Positions 6,833 through 15,211 of a DNA stretch of 64,000 bases are shown here, one piece after another. Origin of the DNA: Stappia indica (GTDB lineage Bacteria; Pseudomonadota; Alphaproteobacteria; Rhizobiales; Stappiaceae); NCBI RefSeq assembly GCF_020177335.1, contig NZ_JAIVMG010000003.1, positions 186,001 through 250,000 of the forward strand, in the 5' to 3' direction. The notes under the pieces are model-generated. The model worked only from the letters and a program-made list of their open reading frames with translations. It did no database searches and had not been told where the DNA came from. Each line of letters begins with the position of its first letter. Positions within the stretch are counted from its first letter, which is position 1. Position numbers and translations under genes: made by a program.

Positions 6833-8317
6833 TCAGGGCTGGGCGGTCGTTGCACCGGCCTCAGAGGGGGCCGCAGCATCAGCGGTCGGCGCCGGTCCTT
6901 CGGCCACGACCTGGGGGCGCAGGTAGGCCGTCACCGGCGGCCGGACGAGATACTTCGCTGCAGCCGCCTGCACCTCCTCGGCGGTGATGGCGCTCACCTT
7001 GGCCGGCCAGTCGCGCACATCCTGAATGCTGGTCCCGGTGGTCATCGCCGCGCCGAACATGCGCGCCAGCGTGGACTGGCTGTCCTGGGCATACAGCGCA
7101 CTGGACAGGAGGCTTTTCTTTGCCCGCTCCAGCTCTTCCGCGCTGACCCCGTCGGCGACCAGCGCGTCGATCACCTTGCGGGTCGCGGTGCCAAGCTCTT
7201 CCAGTGTGTGCCCGTCGCGCGGCACCGCGTAGATCATGAAGCTGGTGTCATCCAGCGAGGTCGACTGGTACCAGCCGCCGGCCGAGGCGGCGATGGCCTC
7301 ATCGGCCACCAGTTGCCGGTAGAGCCGGCTGGTGCTGCCGCCGCCGAGGATTTCCGACAGAAGGTCGAGCGCCAGCGCATCACGCCCCTCGGCGGTGGTG
7401 TAGCTCGGCGCCAGCCAGACCTGCCGCACGTTGGGCTGGTTGACCCGGGCATCGTTGAGGGTGACCTGCCGGGTGCCCGGCACCAGTTGCGGCGCCGGGC
7501 GGTTGCGGGCCCCGGGCTCCGCGCGCCGGCGCACCGCGCCATAGGTCTTTTCGGCAAGGGCGCGCACTTCTTGTGCGTTCACATCGCCGGCGACCACCAG
7601 AATGGCGTTGTTGGGCGTGTAGAACCGGTCATAGAAGGCAATGGCGTTATCGCGGGACAGTGCCTCGATCTCCGCCGGCCAGCCGATCACCGGCGTGCCG
7701 TAGGGATGGTTTACGTAAAGCATCGCGTCGAGGGTTTCGCTGAGTCGGGCGCCCGGATCGCTGTCGACCCGCATCCGCCGTTCTTCCAGCACCACATCGC
7801 GTTCCGGCGCCACCACCTCGTCGGTCAGCACCAGGTTCTCCATCCGGTCTGCCTCCAGCGCCATCATCTCGCCGAGATGCTCCTTGGCGACGCGCTGGAA
7901 ATAGGCGGTGTAGTCATTCGAGGTGAAGGCGTTCTCCACCCCGCCGATGGCCGCGACCCGCTGGGAGAAGGCGCCATCGGGATTGGCTTTCGTGCCCTTG
8001 AACATCAGGTGTTCGAGGAAATGGGCAACACCCGACATGCCCGCCGGCTCGTCCGCCGCTCCGACCTTGTACCAGATCATATGGGTGACCACCGGCGCGC
8101 GGTGATCGGGAATGACCACGACCTGCAGGCCATTGTCGAGGGTGAAGCTGGTCATGTCGCCGCCCACGCGAATCGTCGCGAAATCGGCAGCGCTGGCCGC
8201 GCGCGTCAGCTCCGCCTGCGCCGGAAGCACAGGGGCAAGGGCCAGCACCGCTGCGCAGAGGACGGCGCCGACGCGGCGGCGCGCGGAGCGGGCTGGGAGC
8301 GTGTCGGACAGTTGCAC
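6833..8317 (-). CDS. M16 family zinc metallopeptidase, active-type subunit
   Basis: About 494 residues from a GTG start at 8317, chosen because AGGAGG lies eight bases upstream; an ATG 48 codons earlier would give an implausible N-terminus. A signal-like hydrophobic segment follows (about 16-35, ending PAQAE). The zinc motif is H99-F-L-E102-H103, with a downstream glutamate in the EADRMENL region. C-terminal domain features SEILGGGSTSRLYRQL and GWYQS are typical. Predicted periplasmic or membrane-anchored peptidase, transcribed just before its inactive homologue. The physiological substrate cannot be inferred. Confidence 0.9.
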   Translation of the reverse strand: MQLSDTLPARSARRRVGAVLCAAVLALAPVLPAQAELTRAASAADFATIRVGGDMTSFTLDNGLQVVVIPDHRAPVVTHMIWYKVGAADEPAGMSGVAHFLEHLMFKGTKANPDGAFSQRVAAIGGVENAFTSNDYTAYFQRVAKEHLGEMMALEADRMENLVLTDEVVAPERDVVLEERRMRVDSDPGARLSETLDAMLYVNHPYGTPVIGWPAEIEALSRDNAIAFYDRFYTPNNAILVVAGDVNAQEVRALAEKTYGAVRRRAEPGARNRPAPQLVPGTRQVTLNDARVNQPNVRQVWLAPSYTTAEGRDALALDLLSEILGGGSTSRLYRQLVADEAIAASAGGWYQSTSLDDTSFMIYAVPRDGHTLEELGTATRKVIDALVADGVSAEELERAKKSLLSSALYAQDSQSTLARMFGAAMTTGTSIQDVRDWPAKVSAITAEEVQAAAAKYLVRPPVTAYLRPQVVAEGPAPTADAAAPSEAGATTAQP

Positions 8318-8414
8318 GGGGGAGGCCTCCTGAGCATCGGACAGATGGATTTCGATAGATATAGGTGGGCTGTGCGAGAAAGCCCGTGAACTTTTGGTAA
8401 GGTGGACAAAATTG

Positions 8415-8450
8415 CGAAAAAAAAGCCCGCCGATTGGCGAGCTTTTTCGG
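8415..8450 (-). terminator. Intrinsic terminator after the lipoprotein gene
   Basis: On the minus strand AAGCTCGCC pairs with GGCGGGCTT around loop AATC (9 bp, one G-U), followed by a run of T. It lies directly after the stop of the gene at 8473 and so separates it from the M16 genes. Confidence 0.8.
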
Positions 8451-8472
8451 AAATTGTGCAAATTGACGCCGG

Positions 8473-9207
8473 TTATTTCAGGGTGCGGGCGGACTGGCCG
8501 TTCATAACCTTTTCCACGTCGCTGACCTCGGGCTGGCGGTCGACCCGCTTCGGTGCGGCCATCGGCGCATCGGCCGCCGGGGTGGAATACTCCGTCGGCG
8601 GCTCGATCAGATAGCGCCGCACCGGCTGGCCGTCGGCGCTCATCAGCTTGGAGGTATCCACGGTACCGACCTTCTGGGTGCGCAGCTCCGCCGGTGTCAT
8701 CCGGCCGTTCTCAAGCCGGTCTTCCAGCTTGATTTCCTGCTGCACATTGCGGGTGGAACCGTCCTTGGCAAGGGACGGCAGACCGCGCGCCTGCTGCGGC
8801 GAACTGCGCCCGGCGCCATCAAGATGCCCGCTGCCGCGGCCATCGTTGGCATAGGCCTGCTGCACCCGCTTCAGCTCCGCATCGTTGGTCTCGGGCCAGT
8901 TGGCGATCACGTCCGGGTTCTCCGGCGGCGGCAGCGTGTCCATCTTGGTGGGCATGGCCAGCGGCGCGCGCGGCTTGTATTCGATCTTCTTTTCGGTCTT
9001 GCCGTCGACGGCGCCAAGCCCTTCCATGAACGAGCGGACCATCGCCACGTCCGGCGCCTCGTCGTTGCTGGTCCCGTCGTTGAACCCGTCGGAGCCGGTC
9101 TGGCAGCCGGCCAGAAGCAGCGCGGAGGCGGAAACGCAGGCGAGCGCCCGCAGGCGGGTCAGACCACGGAAGCGGTTCGCAAGGGGGCGGGTGATGCGGC
9201 GCGGCAC
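8473..9207 (-). CDS. DUF3035-like outer-membrane lipoprotein
   Basis: 244 residues. Basic N-terminus, hydrophobic stretch and lipobox LLLAGC with the acylated Cys at residue 35, so it is a lipoprotein processed by the LspA encoded just upstream. The mature part is polar, Pro-rich and apparently largely unstructured, with the block RAPLAMPTKMDTLPPPENP characteristic of DUF3035-type proteins found next to lspA in alphaproteobacteria. Function unknown. It follows lspA with a ~120-base gap and has its own terminator. Confidence 0.75.
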   Translation of the reverse strand: MPRRITRPLANRFRGLTRLRALACVSASALLLAGCQTGSDGFNDGTSNDEAPDVAMVRSFMEGLGAVDGKTEKKIEYKPRAPLAMPTKMDTLPPPENPDVIANWPETNDAELKRVQQAYANDGRGSGHLDGAGRSSPQQARGLPSLAKDGSTRNVQQEIKLEDRLENGRMTPAELRTQKVGTVDTSKLMSADGQPVRRYLIEPPTEYSTPAADAPMAAPKRVDRQPEVSDVEKVMNGQSARTLK

Positions 9208-9329
9208 GTCGGCGGTCCTCGTTCGGTGGTGCGGGTAGCCGGTCCCAGATGGAGCGGCGCCCGTGTGTCAATTCCGGGTCGTGTCAATTCCGGGTCTCGG
9301 GCCCCGGCAGGCCAAGGCTTGCAGCAGGG

Positions 9330-9845
9330 CTACATAGACGGCGTCTTTGCGGCATCATTGGGGCCGGACCGGAAACTGTCATACAGCAACCCGGCGACCC
9401 CGGCAACGATCCACACATCCGCAAGGTTGAACACGTACCACGAGAACTCGCCAACATGGACATGGAAGAAATCGGCCACCGCGCCATAGGCGATGCGGTC
9501 GATGCCATTGCCCAGCGCGCCGCCGATGACAAGGGCAAGCGACAGCGCCTGCAGCGGCCGGTCGCTGCGCGCGCCCCAGATCCAGAAGACGATGGTGATC
9601 ACAAGAGTGGCGGCGATCAGCAGCCAGCGCCCGAGCGAGCCATCCTGCTGCAGCAGGCCATAGGAAATGCCGTAGTTCCAGATCATTACCAGATCGAGAA
9701 ACGGCGTGAGCTCGACCCGCCCGCGCGCGGCAATGTCATAGCCGAACAGCATCCACAGCTTGAACGCCTGGTCGATGGCCATGCCGATCAGCGCCACCCA
9801 CAGGATGCGGGCGCTCATCGGCCCCCAGAATGTCGGTTTGGTCAT
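9330..9845 (-). CDS. lspA: Lipoprotein signal peptidase (signal peptidase II)
   Basis: 171 residues with four membrane helices. The catalytic aspartates are Asp116 in GNGIDR and Asp143 in FNLADVW, the invariant pair of this aspartic protease family. It cleaves prolipoproteins after diacylglyceryl transfer in the inner membrane. The length is usual for the family. It precedes a lipoprotein gene. In many proteobacteria lspA directly follows ileS, but here a DMT permease lies upstream instead. Confidence 0.95.
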   Translation of the reverse strand: MTKPTFWGPMSARILWVALIGMAIDQAFKLWMLFGYDIAARGRVELTPFLDLVMIWNYGISYGLLQQDGSLGRWLLIAATLVITIVFWIWGARSDRPLQALSLALVIGGALGNGIDRIAYGAVADFFHVHVGEFSWYVFNLADVWIVAGVAGLLYDSFRSGPNDAAKTPSM

Positions 9846-9892
9846 GAAGCTTGGATCCTGGTTCTCGTCCGCGGTTTCCGGTCCACTGGGGC

Positions 9893-10849
9893 TCAGTCCG
9901 GCGGGCCTGCCCGGGTCGCGCGGGCGGCCAGATCCGTGCGGCTGCGCCGGTGCTCCCGGTGGGCGATATAGATGCCGCTGCCAACGATCAGGGCAATGCC
10001 GATCCAGGTCACGCCATCGGGAAAATCGCCGAACACCAGATAGCCGAACAGGGTCGCGCTGACGATTTCCAGGTAGTTGAACGGTGCGAGCACGGAGGCC
10101 GGCGCGGCGGCGAAGGCCTTGACGATCAGCCCGTGGGCGAAGAAGGAGATCGCGCCGATGATCGCGAGCAGCGCAAGGCCCGGCACCTTCGGGGCAACCG
10201 GAACGAAGTCGTCGAACCCGGCAAGCCCGCCGAAGACGAGCAAGGGACCGAGCAGCAGGCAGCCGCCCAGGCCGGCGGTGAACTGGACGCAGAGCATCGA
10301 TCCCTCACCGGACAGGCGCCGGGTGACGACCAGATAGAGCGCGAACAGGAAGGCGGTGCCGAGCGGCAAGAGGGCGGTGACGCCGAAGGTGGCAAAGCCC
10401 GGACGGATGATGATCATCGCCCCCACCAGCCCGACCAGCACGGCGGCCCAGCGGCGAATGCCCACCGTCTCGCGCAGGAACAGCGCCGACAGGATGGTCA
10501 GGATCATCGGTTCGACGAAGAAGATGGCGATGGCATCGGCCACCGGCATGGTCTTCAGCGCGGTGAAGAACAGCGCGGAGGCGCCGGCCAGAAAGAAGCC
10601 GCGCAGCAGATGCGGCCACAGCCTCGGCGCGCGCAGACTGGCAAGCCCGGGACCGACAGCCGCCGTCAGCAAGGCAAACAGCATCTGGAAGGCGAAGCGA
10701 CCGAAGGCGATCTGCAGCGGCGGCAGGGACGAGGAGAGATACTTGGCGCAGATGTCCATCATCGGCACCAGGAGCATTGCGCCCGACATCAGCATGATGC
10801 CGCGCATCACCGAGGCGTCGGGGGCTCCCGCGTTTGCCGTCGAGGTCAT
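9893..10849 (-). CDS. DMT superfamily (EamA) transporter
   Basis: 318 residues with about ten hydrophobic helices arranged as two EamA repeats (approximately 15-150 and 160-295). The start overlaps the ribF stop by four bases (ATGA), so the two are translationally coupled. Family members export or import metabolites; RhaT/YdcZ-type drug/metabolite carriers are the closest description. A riboflavin- or flavin-related cargo is suggested only by the overlap with ribF and is speculative. Confidence 0.85.
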   Translation of the reverse strand: MTSTANAGAPDASVMRGIMLMSGAMLLVPMMDICAKYLSSSLPPLQIAFGRFAFQMLFALLTAAVGPGLASLRAPRLWPHLLRGFFLAGASALFFTALKTMPVADAIAIFFVEPMILTILSALFLRETVGIRRWAAVLVGLVGAMIIIRPGFATFGVTALLPLGTAFLFALYLVVTRRLSGEGSMLCVQFTAGLGGCLLLGPLLVFGGLAGFDDFVPVAPKVPGLALLAIIGAISFFAHGLIVKAFAAAPASVLAPFNYLEIVSATLFGYLVFGDFPDGVTWIGIALIVGSGIYIAHREHRRSRTDLAARATRAGPPD

Positions 10850-11859
10850 GCCGGTCCGGCCCCATTGAGTGCAAGATCGAGCGGCCCGAGCGGCTGCAAC
10901 GAGGCCAGCACGGCACGTGCCTCGGCGCTGTCCCGGTTCATCTGCTCCACCAGAAGCTCGGCACTGTCGAAGGCAAGTTCCGGCCGCAGGTAGGCGGCGA
11001 AGCTCACCCGCAGGGTCTGGCCGTAGAGATCACCGCTGAAGTCGAACAGATGCACTTCCAGCAGCGGCGCGCCATTGTCGAAGGTGGGGCGTCGGCCGAA
11101 ACTGGCAACGCCGTCGATCCAGCGCTCGCCGACCAGTGTCCGCACTGCATAGATGCCATGGGCCAGGCGGGTTTCTGGGGGCAGGGCGATGTTTGCGGTC
11201 GGATAGCCGAGGTCGCGGCCGCGCTGGTCGCCCCGGCGCACCTCGCTATCCACCTGCCAGCGATAGCCGAGCAGGGCATTGGCATGGACCACATCGCCCT
11301 CTTCGAGCGCCGCGCGGATGCGGCTGGAGGACACCGCCTCGCGCCCCTCGTCGGTTTCCGCCTCGACGATGGTCACGCCAAACCCGTCGGCGGCCCCCGC
11401 CTGGCGGAGGAATTCCGGCGTGCCCCGGCGGGCACGGCCGAAGTGAAAGTCATAGCCGGTCACCGCGTGGACGATCCGCAAGCGCGCCTGCAGGACATCG
11501 GCGACGAAGGTCTCCGGCTCGATGCCGGCGAACTCCCGGGTGAAGGGAATGGTCACGGCGCCGGCAAGCCCGGCGGCGGCCAGAATGCGCATCTTCATGG
11601 CCGGCGGTGTCAGGCGGAACACGGGCTTGTTCGGGTTGAACACGCTGCGCGGATGCGGTTCGAACGTCATCGCATAGGCGGGAACCCCGGCCTTTTCGGC
11701 GATGCTCATCGCCGTTTTCAGCACAACCCGATGACCGCGATGGACGCCGTCGAAATTGCCGATGGCAACGACGCCGCCGCGCAGCCGCGCGGGCAGGGCG
11801 TCCAGATCCTCGACAATGTCGAACGGGGCGGCAACAGGCAAAGACGATTGATCGGGCAT
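10846..11859 (-). CDS. ribF: Bifunctional riboflavin kinase / FAD synthetase
   Basis: About 337 residues from the ATG at 11859 (MPDQSSLPVAAPF), which fits the family length; a start 30 codons upstream is possible. The N-terminal nucleotidyltransferase domain has GNFDGVHRGH (residues 34-43) and the SSSRIR block. The C-terminal riboflavin kinase domain has GRDLGYPTANI and a terminal E..LHLFDF-like region. It makes FMN then FAD from riboflavin in the cytoplasm. It sits between maoC and the DMT permease. Confidence 0.95.
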   Translation of the reverse strand: MPDQSSLPVAAPFDIVEDLDALPARLRGGVVAIGNFDGVHRGHRVVLKTAMSIAEKAGVPAYAMTFEPHPRSVFNPNKPVFRLTPPAMKMRILAAAGLAGAVTIPFTREFAGIEPETFVADVLQARLRIVHAVTGYDFHFGRARRGTPEFLRQAGAADGFGVTIVEAETDEGREAVSSSRIRAALEEGDVVHANALLGYRWQVDSEVRRGDQRGRDLGYPTANIALPPETRLAHGIYAVRTLVGERWIDGVASFGRRPTFDNGAPLLEVHLFDFSGDLYGQTLRVSFAAYLRPELAFDSAELLVEQMNRDSAEARAVLASLQPLGPLDLALNGAGPA

Positions 11860-12001
11860 CGGCAAGGACCACTGGCCGGTCGAAGGCGACCGGGGGAGGG
11901 AAAGAAGCGCGGGCGGACCCTGCCCATTCACCGGGAAAAGGTCAAGCATTGCCGTGCGGCCCCGCCGGGCCGGACGGGAGAATGCAAGGCCGACAAGGGC
12001 C

Positions 12002-12457
12002 TCAGTTTCGCGGGTCGACGGGATCGGCCTCGGCGCGGGTGGGCACCTTGACCACGGCCTCGCCCTCCAGCACCACCGTATCGCCGACAGAGCAGACGCA
12101 GGACAGGCGGGCCCGATTGCCCTTTTCCATCAGCTCCGCGACGGTGACGGTGACGGTGACCTCGTCGCCGATCCGCACCGGCGCTCGGAAATTCAGGGTT
12201 TGGGACAGATAGATCGCGCCCGGCCCGGGCAGCCGCGTCCCCAGGACGGCGGAAATCAGGCTGGCGGTGTAGAGTCCATGGGCGATCCGGGTGCGAAACG
12301 GGGTGCGGGCGGCGAAATGCTCGGACAGGTGAATCGGATTGCGGTCGCCGGACACTTCGGCGAAGCCGATGACGTCGGAGGAATCCACGGTCTTGGTCAG
12401 CGTCTCGCTCAAACCCGGCTTGAGGTCTTCGAAATAGAGTGTCTGCAAGACGAGCAT
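12002..12457 (-). CDS. MaoC-family (R)-specific enoyl-CoA hydratase
   Basis: 151 residues, a single hot-dog domain. The hydratase motif FAEVSGDRNPIHLSEHFA carries the catalytic Asp38 and His43, and RIAHGLYTASLISAVLG forms the overhang. The family hydrates trans-2-enoyl-CoA to (R)-3-hydroxyacyl-CoA (PhaJ-like) for PHA or lipid metabolism. Substrate chain length is not readable. It is first in the minus-strand run toward ribF, with a 140-base gap. Confidence 0.9.
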   Translation of the reverse strand: MLVLQTLYFEDLKPGLSETLTKTVDSSDVIGFAEVSGDRNPIHLSEHFAARTPFRTRIAHGLYTASLISAVLGTRLPGPGAIYLSQTLNFRAPVRIGDEVTVTVTVAELMEKGNRARLSCVCSVGDTVVLEGEAVVKVPTRAEADPVDPRN

Positions 12458-12800
12458 CGACGGTCCTTTCAGGTGTCGGGAGGAATCTGGAGCCGGCGGA
12501 GGCTAGTGCTTTTTCATGGAAAGGGGAAACCGGTTTCTGCCGGACTTCGACGGATTGCCAATGCATCGGCCGGCTTTCGGGCCGCCGACAGGTTGCGCAG
12601 GCGGTGGGGGCGGGCACCAGGCGTGCAAACGGCGCGGCAAAGAAACCCGGCTGTGCATTAACGGAGTTTTCAGGGGCTCGCCGCTAGTGTCTGCCGAAGT
12701 GGGGAGGCGGGGACACGGGGCTCGTGTCTTCCTCCTGCGATCACACCGCATCAAACGACCGGTCAGACGGGTCGGGCAAATTGACAGTATGGAGTAGACA
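12458..12800. other. 343-base divergent intergenic region (maoC / cheY)
   Basis: It must hold both promoters, but I see no clear -35/-10 pair or conserved operator. Short open frames here lack ribosome binding sites and family features. The GGAG at 12791-12794 serves cheY. Confidence 0.4.
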
Positions 12801-13184
12801 ATGGCCCTTGATGTTCAGATGCCGATCCTCGTGGTGGATGACTACAAGACGATGATCCGCATCATTCGGAACCTGCTCAAGCAGCTCGGTTTCGAGGATA
12901 TCGACGATGCCGCCGATGGCACCGAAGCGCTGGAAAAGATGAAGCAGCGCCGCTATGGGCTGGTCATTTCCGACTGGAACATGGAGCCGATGACCGGCTA
13001 CGAACTGTTGAAGCAGGTGCGTGCCGATGCGGGCCTCTGCAAGACGCCGTTCATCATGGTCACCGCCGAATCCAAGACGGAAAACGTGATTGCCGCCAAG
13101 AAGGCGGGCGTCAACAACTACATCGTCAAGCCGTTCAATGCGCAGACGCTGAAGGGCAAGATCGAGGCCGTGTTCGCCGACTAG
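12801..13184 (+). CDS. cheY: Chemotaxis response regulator CheY
   Basis: 127 residues, a stand-alone receiver domain. The acidic pair is Asp13/Asp14, the phospho-acceptor is Asp58 in VISDWNMEPM, the switch threonine is Thr88 and the conserved lysine is Lys110 in IVKPFN. These match E. coli CheY closely (SDWNMPNMDG region). Phosphorylated CheY binds the flagellar switch to change rotation. It is immediately followed by cheZ, supporting a chemotaxis role. No CheA, receptor or other che gene is in the window. Confidence 0.93.
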   Translation: MALDVQMPILVVDDYKTMIRIIRNLLKQLGFEDIDDAADGTEALEKMKQRRYGLVISDWNMEPMTGYELLKQVRADAGLCKTPFIMVTAESKTENVIAAKKAGVNNYIVKPFNAQTLKGKIEAVFAD

Positions 13185-13320
13185 GCGCGGGAACAGGTCC
13201 TTGTCGATGCGACCGCAGAAAAGACGACCGGCGGCGATCCCGCCGGCGAACGGGTCCGGTCTGTCCGAAGGGGCAGGCCCTGGCGAGGACCTTGATGCGC
13301 GGGCTGAAAAGGAGAGTGAC

Positions 13321-13998
13321 ATGGGCGCTCTGAGAAAAGAAGACGTTGCCGGCCTGATTACCTTCCTTGAGAGCAACCGCGAGCGCGACGGCAGTGTGAC
13401 GCTGAACGACGTGATCCAGCTTGCCGAGGAGATGACCGGCTCGATGCGCGCGTTCCTGACTGCGGTCCAGCCGACGGTGACCAAGGAGCTGACCGCGATC
13501 GCCGACGAGATCACCCGGCTGAAGGGGGAAATCCTGCAGCTTCGGCCGAACGACATGAAGGACAACCAGATCCCCGAAGCCGGGCGCGAACTGGATGCCA
13601 TCGTCGACTCGACCGAGCGTGCGACCGAGACGATCATGGAAGCGGCGGAAACGATCATGGAGACCGGCGAGCAGGACCCCGATGCCTATCGGAACCTGGT
13701 CAACGACAAGATGATCGAGATCTTCGAGGCCTGTGCGTTCCAGGACATCACCGGCCAGCGGATTTCCAAGGTGGTGGCGACGCTGAATGCCATCGACGCG
13801 CGGGTTTCCGCCTTCGTCGAGCGGCTGCGGATCGCCGAGGGCGACGACGCACCGGCGGAGGAAACCGATGCCGAACGGCGCAAACGCGAGTTGATCCTGC
13901 ATGGTCCGCAGCACGCGGGCGAGGGCGTGTCCCAGGACGATGTCGACAGCATGATGTCGTCCGGCGCCCAGGACGAAATCGACAAGCTGTTCGGCTGA
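13321..13998 (+). CDS. cheZ: CheZ-like CheY-P phosphatase
   Basis: 225 residues, predominantly helical. The start at 13321 has AGGAGA upstream. The catalytic signature QDITGQR lies at residues 141-147, with Asp142 and Gln146 aligning to the essential Asp143 and Gln147 of E. coli CheZ (QDLTGQ). The C-terminal SQDDVDSMMSS...IDKLFG resembles the CheY-binding tail. The enzyme speeds CheY dephosphorylation. The 136-base gap to cheY suggests co-transcription. Many alphaproteobacteria use a phosphate sink instead of CheZ, so a dedicated phosphatase is notable. Confidence 0.85.
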   Translation: MGALRKEDVAGLITFLESNRERDGSVTLNDVIQLAEEMTGSMRAFLTAVQPTVTKELTAIADEITRLKGEILQLRPNDMKDNQIPEAGRELDAIVDSTERATETIMEAAETIMETGEQDPDAYRNLVNDKMIEIFEACAFQDITGQRISKVVATLNAIDARVSAFVERLRIAEGDDAPAEETDAERRKRELILHGPQHAGEGVSQDDVDSMMSSGAQDEIDKLFG

Positions 13999-14019
13999 AA
14001 GCGGCCGAACCGGGATTTC

Positions 14020-14039
14020 GGCGCCCGTCACCGGGCGCC
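14020..14039 (+). terminator. Stem-loop after cheZ
   Basis: Perfect GGCGCCCG/CGGGCGCC hairpin with loop TCAC, but no T-run follows. It may stabilise the 3' end ahead of the true terminator at 14086. Confidence 0.4.
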
Positions 14040-14085
14040 TGACGAGCTGGCCAGCGTCCCCGCGAGAGTTGGCTGGTAACTGAAG

Positions 14086-14114
14086 GGCCGGGCACGTGAT
14101 GTGCCCGGCCTTTT
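14086..14114 (+). terminator. Intrinsic terminator of cheYZ
   Basis: Perfect 10-bp stem GGCCGGGCAC/GTGCCCGGCC with loop GTGAT, followed by TTTT. It lies between cheZ and the converging HAD gene. Confidence 0.9.
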
Positions 14115-14155
14115 CTCATCTCATGGCCCTTGATCGGGGCCTTTGTCCGCTTTTC

Positions 14156-15028
14156 CTACCACTTCAGATAGGGTGTCGCCGCACGCGCGGTCAGGCCTTC
14201 CTCGGCAAGACGACGGCGGACAAGCGCTTCCTCCGGCGCACCGACCGGACCGAAGTCGGAGCCGTGAATGCCGCCGGTGATGAACAGCACGTCGAGCTCC
14301 TGCGCCACGGCGCCGCGAATGTCGGTCGGCAGGCCGTCGCCGATCGCCAGCACCTTGCCGCGCGGCACCGGTGCGCCGGCCATCTCGTCGAGCAGGGAAA
14401 GGGCGGCCTCATAGATCGGTGCGTGCGGCTTGCCGACGATGGTCAGTTCGCCGCCGAGATCCTCGTAAAGCCGGGCCAGCGCGCCGGCGCACCAGATCAG
14501 CCGGTTGCCGCGTTCCACCACAATGTCGGGATTGGCGCAGAGGAACGGCAGCTTGCGCGCCACCAGTCGCTCCAGCATCGGCCGGTAATCGTCCGGCGTC
14601 TCGGCTTCATCCTCGACCAGTCCGGTGCAGACGATCAGCTCCGCATCTTCCTCAGTGGCAAGGTGGATGTCGAGCCCGTCGAACAGCGGGCGGTCGCGCT
14701 CCGGGCCAATATGCAGGATCGCCTTGCCGCTGTTGGCCTCAAGCCGGGCGCGGGTGACGTCGCCGGAGGTGACCAGCCCGTCATAGGCGGCGCGCGGGAC
14801 GCCGAGCCGTTCAAGCTGGGCATGGATCGGCGCGGAGGGGCGCGGCGCATTGGTGATCAGCACGACGGTGCCGCCCGCCTCTTCGCGAAAGCGCTGCAAG
14901 GCGGCGCCGGCATCGGCGAAAGCATCGACACCATTGTGCAGCACCCCCCAGACATCGCACAGCACCCCCTTGTAGGAGGGTGCGAGGTCGGCAAGGCCGG
15001 GGACGAGAAGCGGAGCGGAGGCGTTCAT
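14156..15028 (-). CDS. HAD-superfamily class IIA hydrolase (TIGR01459)
   Basis: 290 residues from the ATG at 15028. HAD motif I reads LCDVWGVLHNG with nucleophile Asp25; the second Asp is replaced by Trp, as is usual in this subfamily. Motif II is LITNAPR, the class IIA cap lies between, and motif IV is IGDGLPTDIRGA. Members are related to 4-nitrophenylphosphatase/phosphoglycolate phosphatase, with unknown natural substrate. Divergent from mutL. In relatives this gene commonly sits near ribF, as it does here once cheYZ is skipped. Confidence 0.9.
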   Translation of the reverse strand: MNASAPLLVPGLADLAPSYKGVLCDVWGVLHNGVDAFADAGAALQRFREEAGGTVVLITNAPRPSAPIHAQLERLGVPRAAYDGLVTSGDVTRARLEANSGKAILHIGPERDRPLFDGLDIHLATEEDAELIVCTGLVEDEAETPDDYRPMLERLVARKLPFLCANPDIVVERGNRLIWCAGALARLYEDLGGELTIVGKPHAPIYEAALSLLDEMAGAPVPRGKVLAIGDGLPTDIRGAVAQELDVLFITGGIHGSDFGPVGAPEEALVRRRLAEEGLTARAATPYLKW

Positions 15029-15211
15029 GCGGGAACTCTTGCTGGATGGGGGCGGTCGACGATGGGGCCGGATGTCCGGCGCGGGCGGACCATAGACGAT
15101 CCGCCGGGAAAAGGAAAAGCCGGGGGAGCAGACCTGACGCGAGCTTCCTGCATGGGGTATGGAAGGGCAGGGTGGCACGCAGGCAGGCACGATTCGGGAT
15201 AGCAGCACATC

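Noticed and set aside
12516-12797. 93-codon plus-strand frame ending just before cheY
   Set aside because: No ribosome binding site; composition atypical; overlaps the divergent promoter region.
12778-12800. TTGACA at 12781 as a cheY promoter -35 box
   Set aside because: Only 20 bases from the start codon, leaving no room for a -10 box and leader.
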